The notes beneath the pieces are model-generated. The model was not told the DNA's origin and did no database searches. It worked only from the letters and a program-made list of their open reading frames with translations. Of a DNA stretch of 64,000 nucleotides, positions 63,809 to 64,000 are shown piece after piece. Numbering within the stretch: position 1 is the stretch's first letter; each line of letters opens with the position of its first letter. Source of the stretch: Desmodus rotundus. Lineage: Eukaryota; Chordata; Mammalia; Chiroptera; Phyllostomidae. The DNA lies in contig NC_071390.1 in the NCBI RefSeq assembly GCF_022682495.2, positions 166,619,220 through 166,683,219 on the forward strand, read 5' to 3'. The position numbers were made by a program, and so were the translations under genes.

Positions 63809-64000
63809 GTAAGTGCGATCTTTCTTCCGATTCAAAATCTTGTTGCGTGGAGGTTAAGGGATCTTCATGCCTTAGCCCTCAACCCTAATGTTCTGCCCAC
63901 ACTTCCTCGTTCAGCTTTTCCAAGCATGTACTAGTCTGCCCTGTGGCTGGTCTTTGTACTTTTTTTCTTCCTTTTTACTGTCCGCAAACTCCCCCGCTTC
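63809..64000 (+). other. SEL1L3: SEL1L3 intron 6, partial
   Basis: The intron starts with donor GTAAGT and continues past the window edge. No other feature was seen. Confidence 0.9.

Overview
The window is mammalian nuclear DNA, almost certainly from a bat (Chiroptera, probably the Yangochiroptera side). The evidence is the repertoire of young repeats. There are nine copies of a roughly 200-bp tRNA-derived SINE (start GCCCTGGCTGGTGTGGCTCA, box B near GGTTCGATTCCCAGTC, A-rich tail), which is the Ves family. There are also several copies of one L1 3' end with a G-rich 3' UTR, a mariner remnant and a MITE. No bacterial, phage, CRISPR or operon features are present. Older layers typical of placental genomes are also visible: MIR, L2, MLT1 LTRs, MER5, MER20 and other hAT relics, and antisense L1M fragments.

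The only gene I can support is the 5' part of SEL1L3 (sel-1 suppressor of lin-12-like 3) on the + strand. A CpG-rich promoter region (about 33.9-35.4 kb) contains coding exon 1 (34939-35106). Coding exons 2-6 are at 47458-48028, 58853-58979, 60647-60768, 61121-61236 and 63750-63808. All six join with matching phases (0, 1, 2, 1, 0, 2 at their 3' ends) and AG/GT borders. They give 387 complete codons plus two bases: a signal-peptide-like N-terminus, a luminal N-terminal domain, and most of a laminin-G/concanavalin-like domain. The Sel1 repeats and C-terminal membrane segment lie beyond the right edge.

Layout: 1-33.9 kb is intergenic and made of repeats plus unique DNA, with no convincing exon of another gene. 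33.9-35.4 kb is the promoter and exon 1. 35.1-47.5 kb is intron 1, which ends with two antisense SINEs just before exon 2. 48.0-58.9 kb is intron 2. 59-64 kb holds the compact exon 3-6 cluster.

I found no new protein-coding system. The most interesting signals are retrotransposition and structure events. One is a full-length U6 snRNA copy fused directly to an L1 3' end on the minus strand, with one pair of target-site duplications around the whole unit. Another is a SINE-L1 composite that also sits inside a single duplication pair. Others are a 27-bp near-perfect foldback with a 3-nt loop in intron 5, a 261-bp TA-flanked MITE, a mariner remnant keeping part of its transposase, and SINE-derived acceptor-like sites beside SEL1L3 exon 2. 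Family names for repeats come from remembered consensus sequences and were not checked with RepeatMasker.
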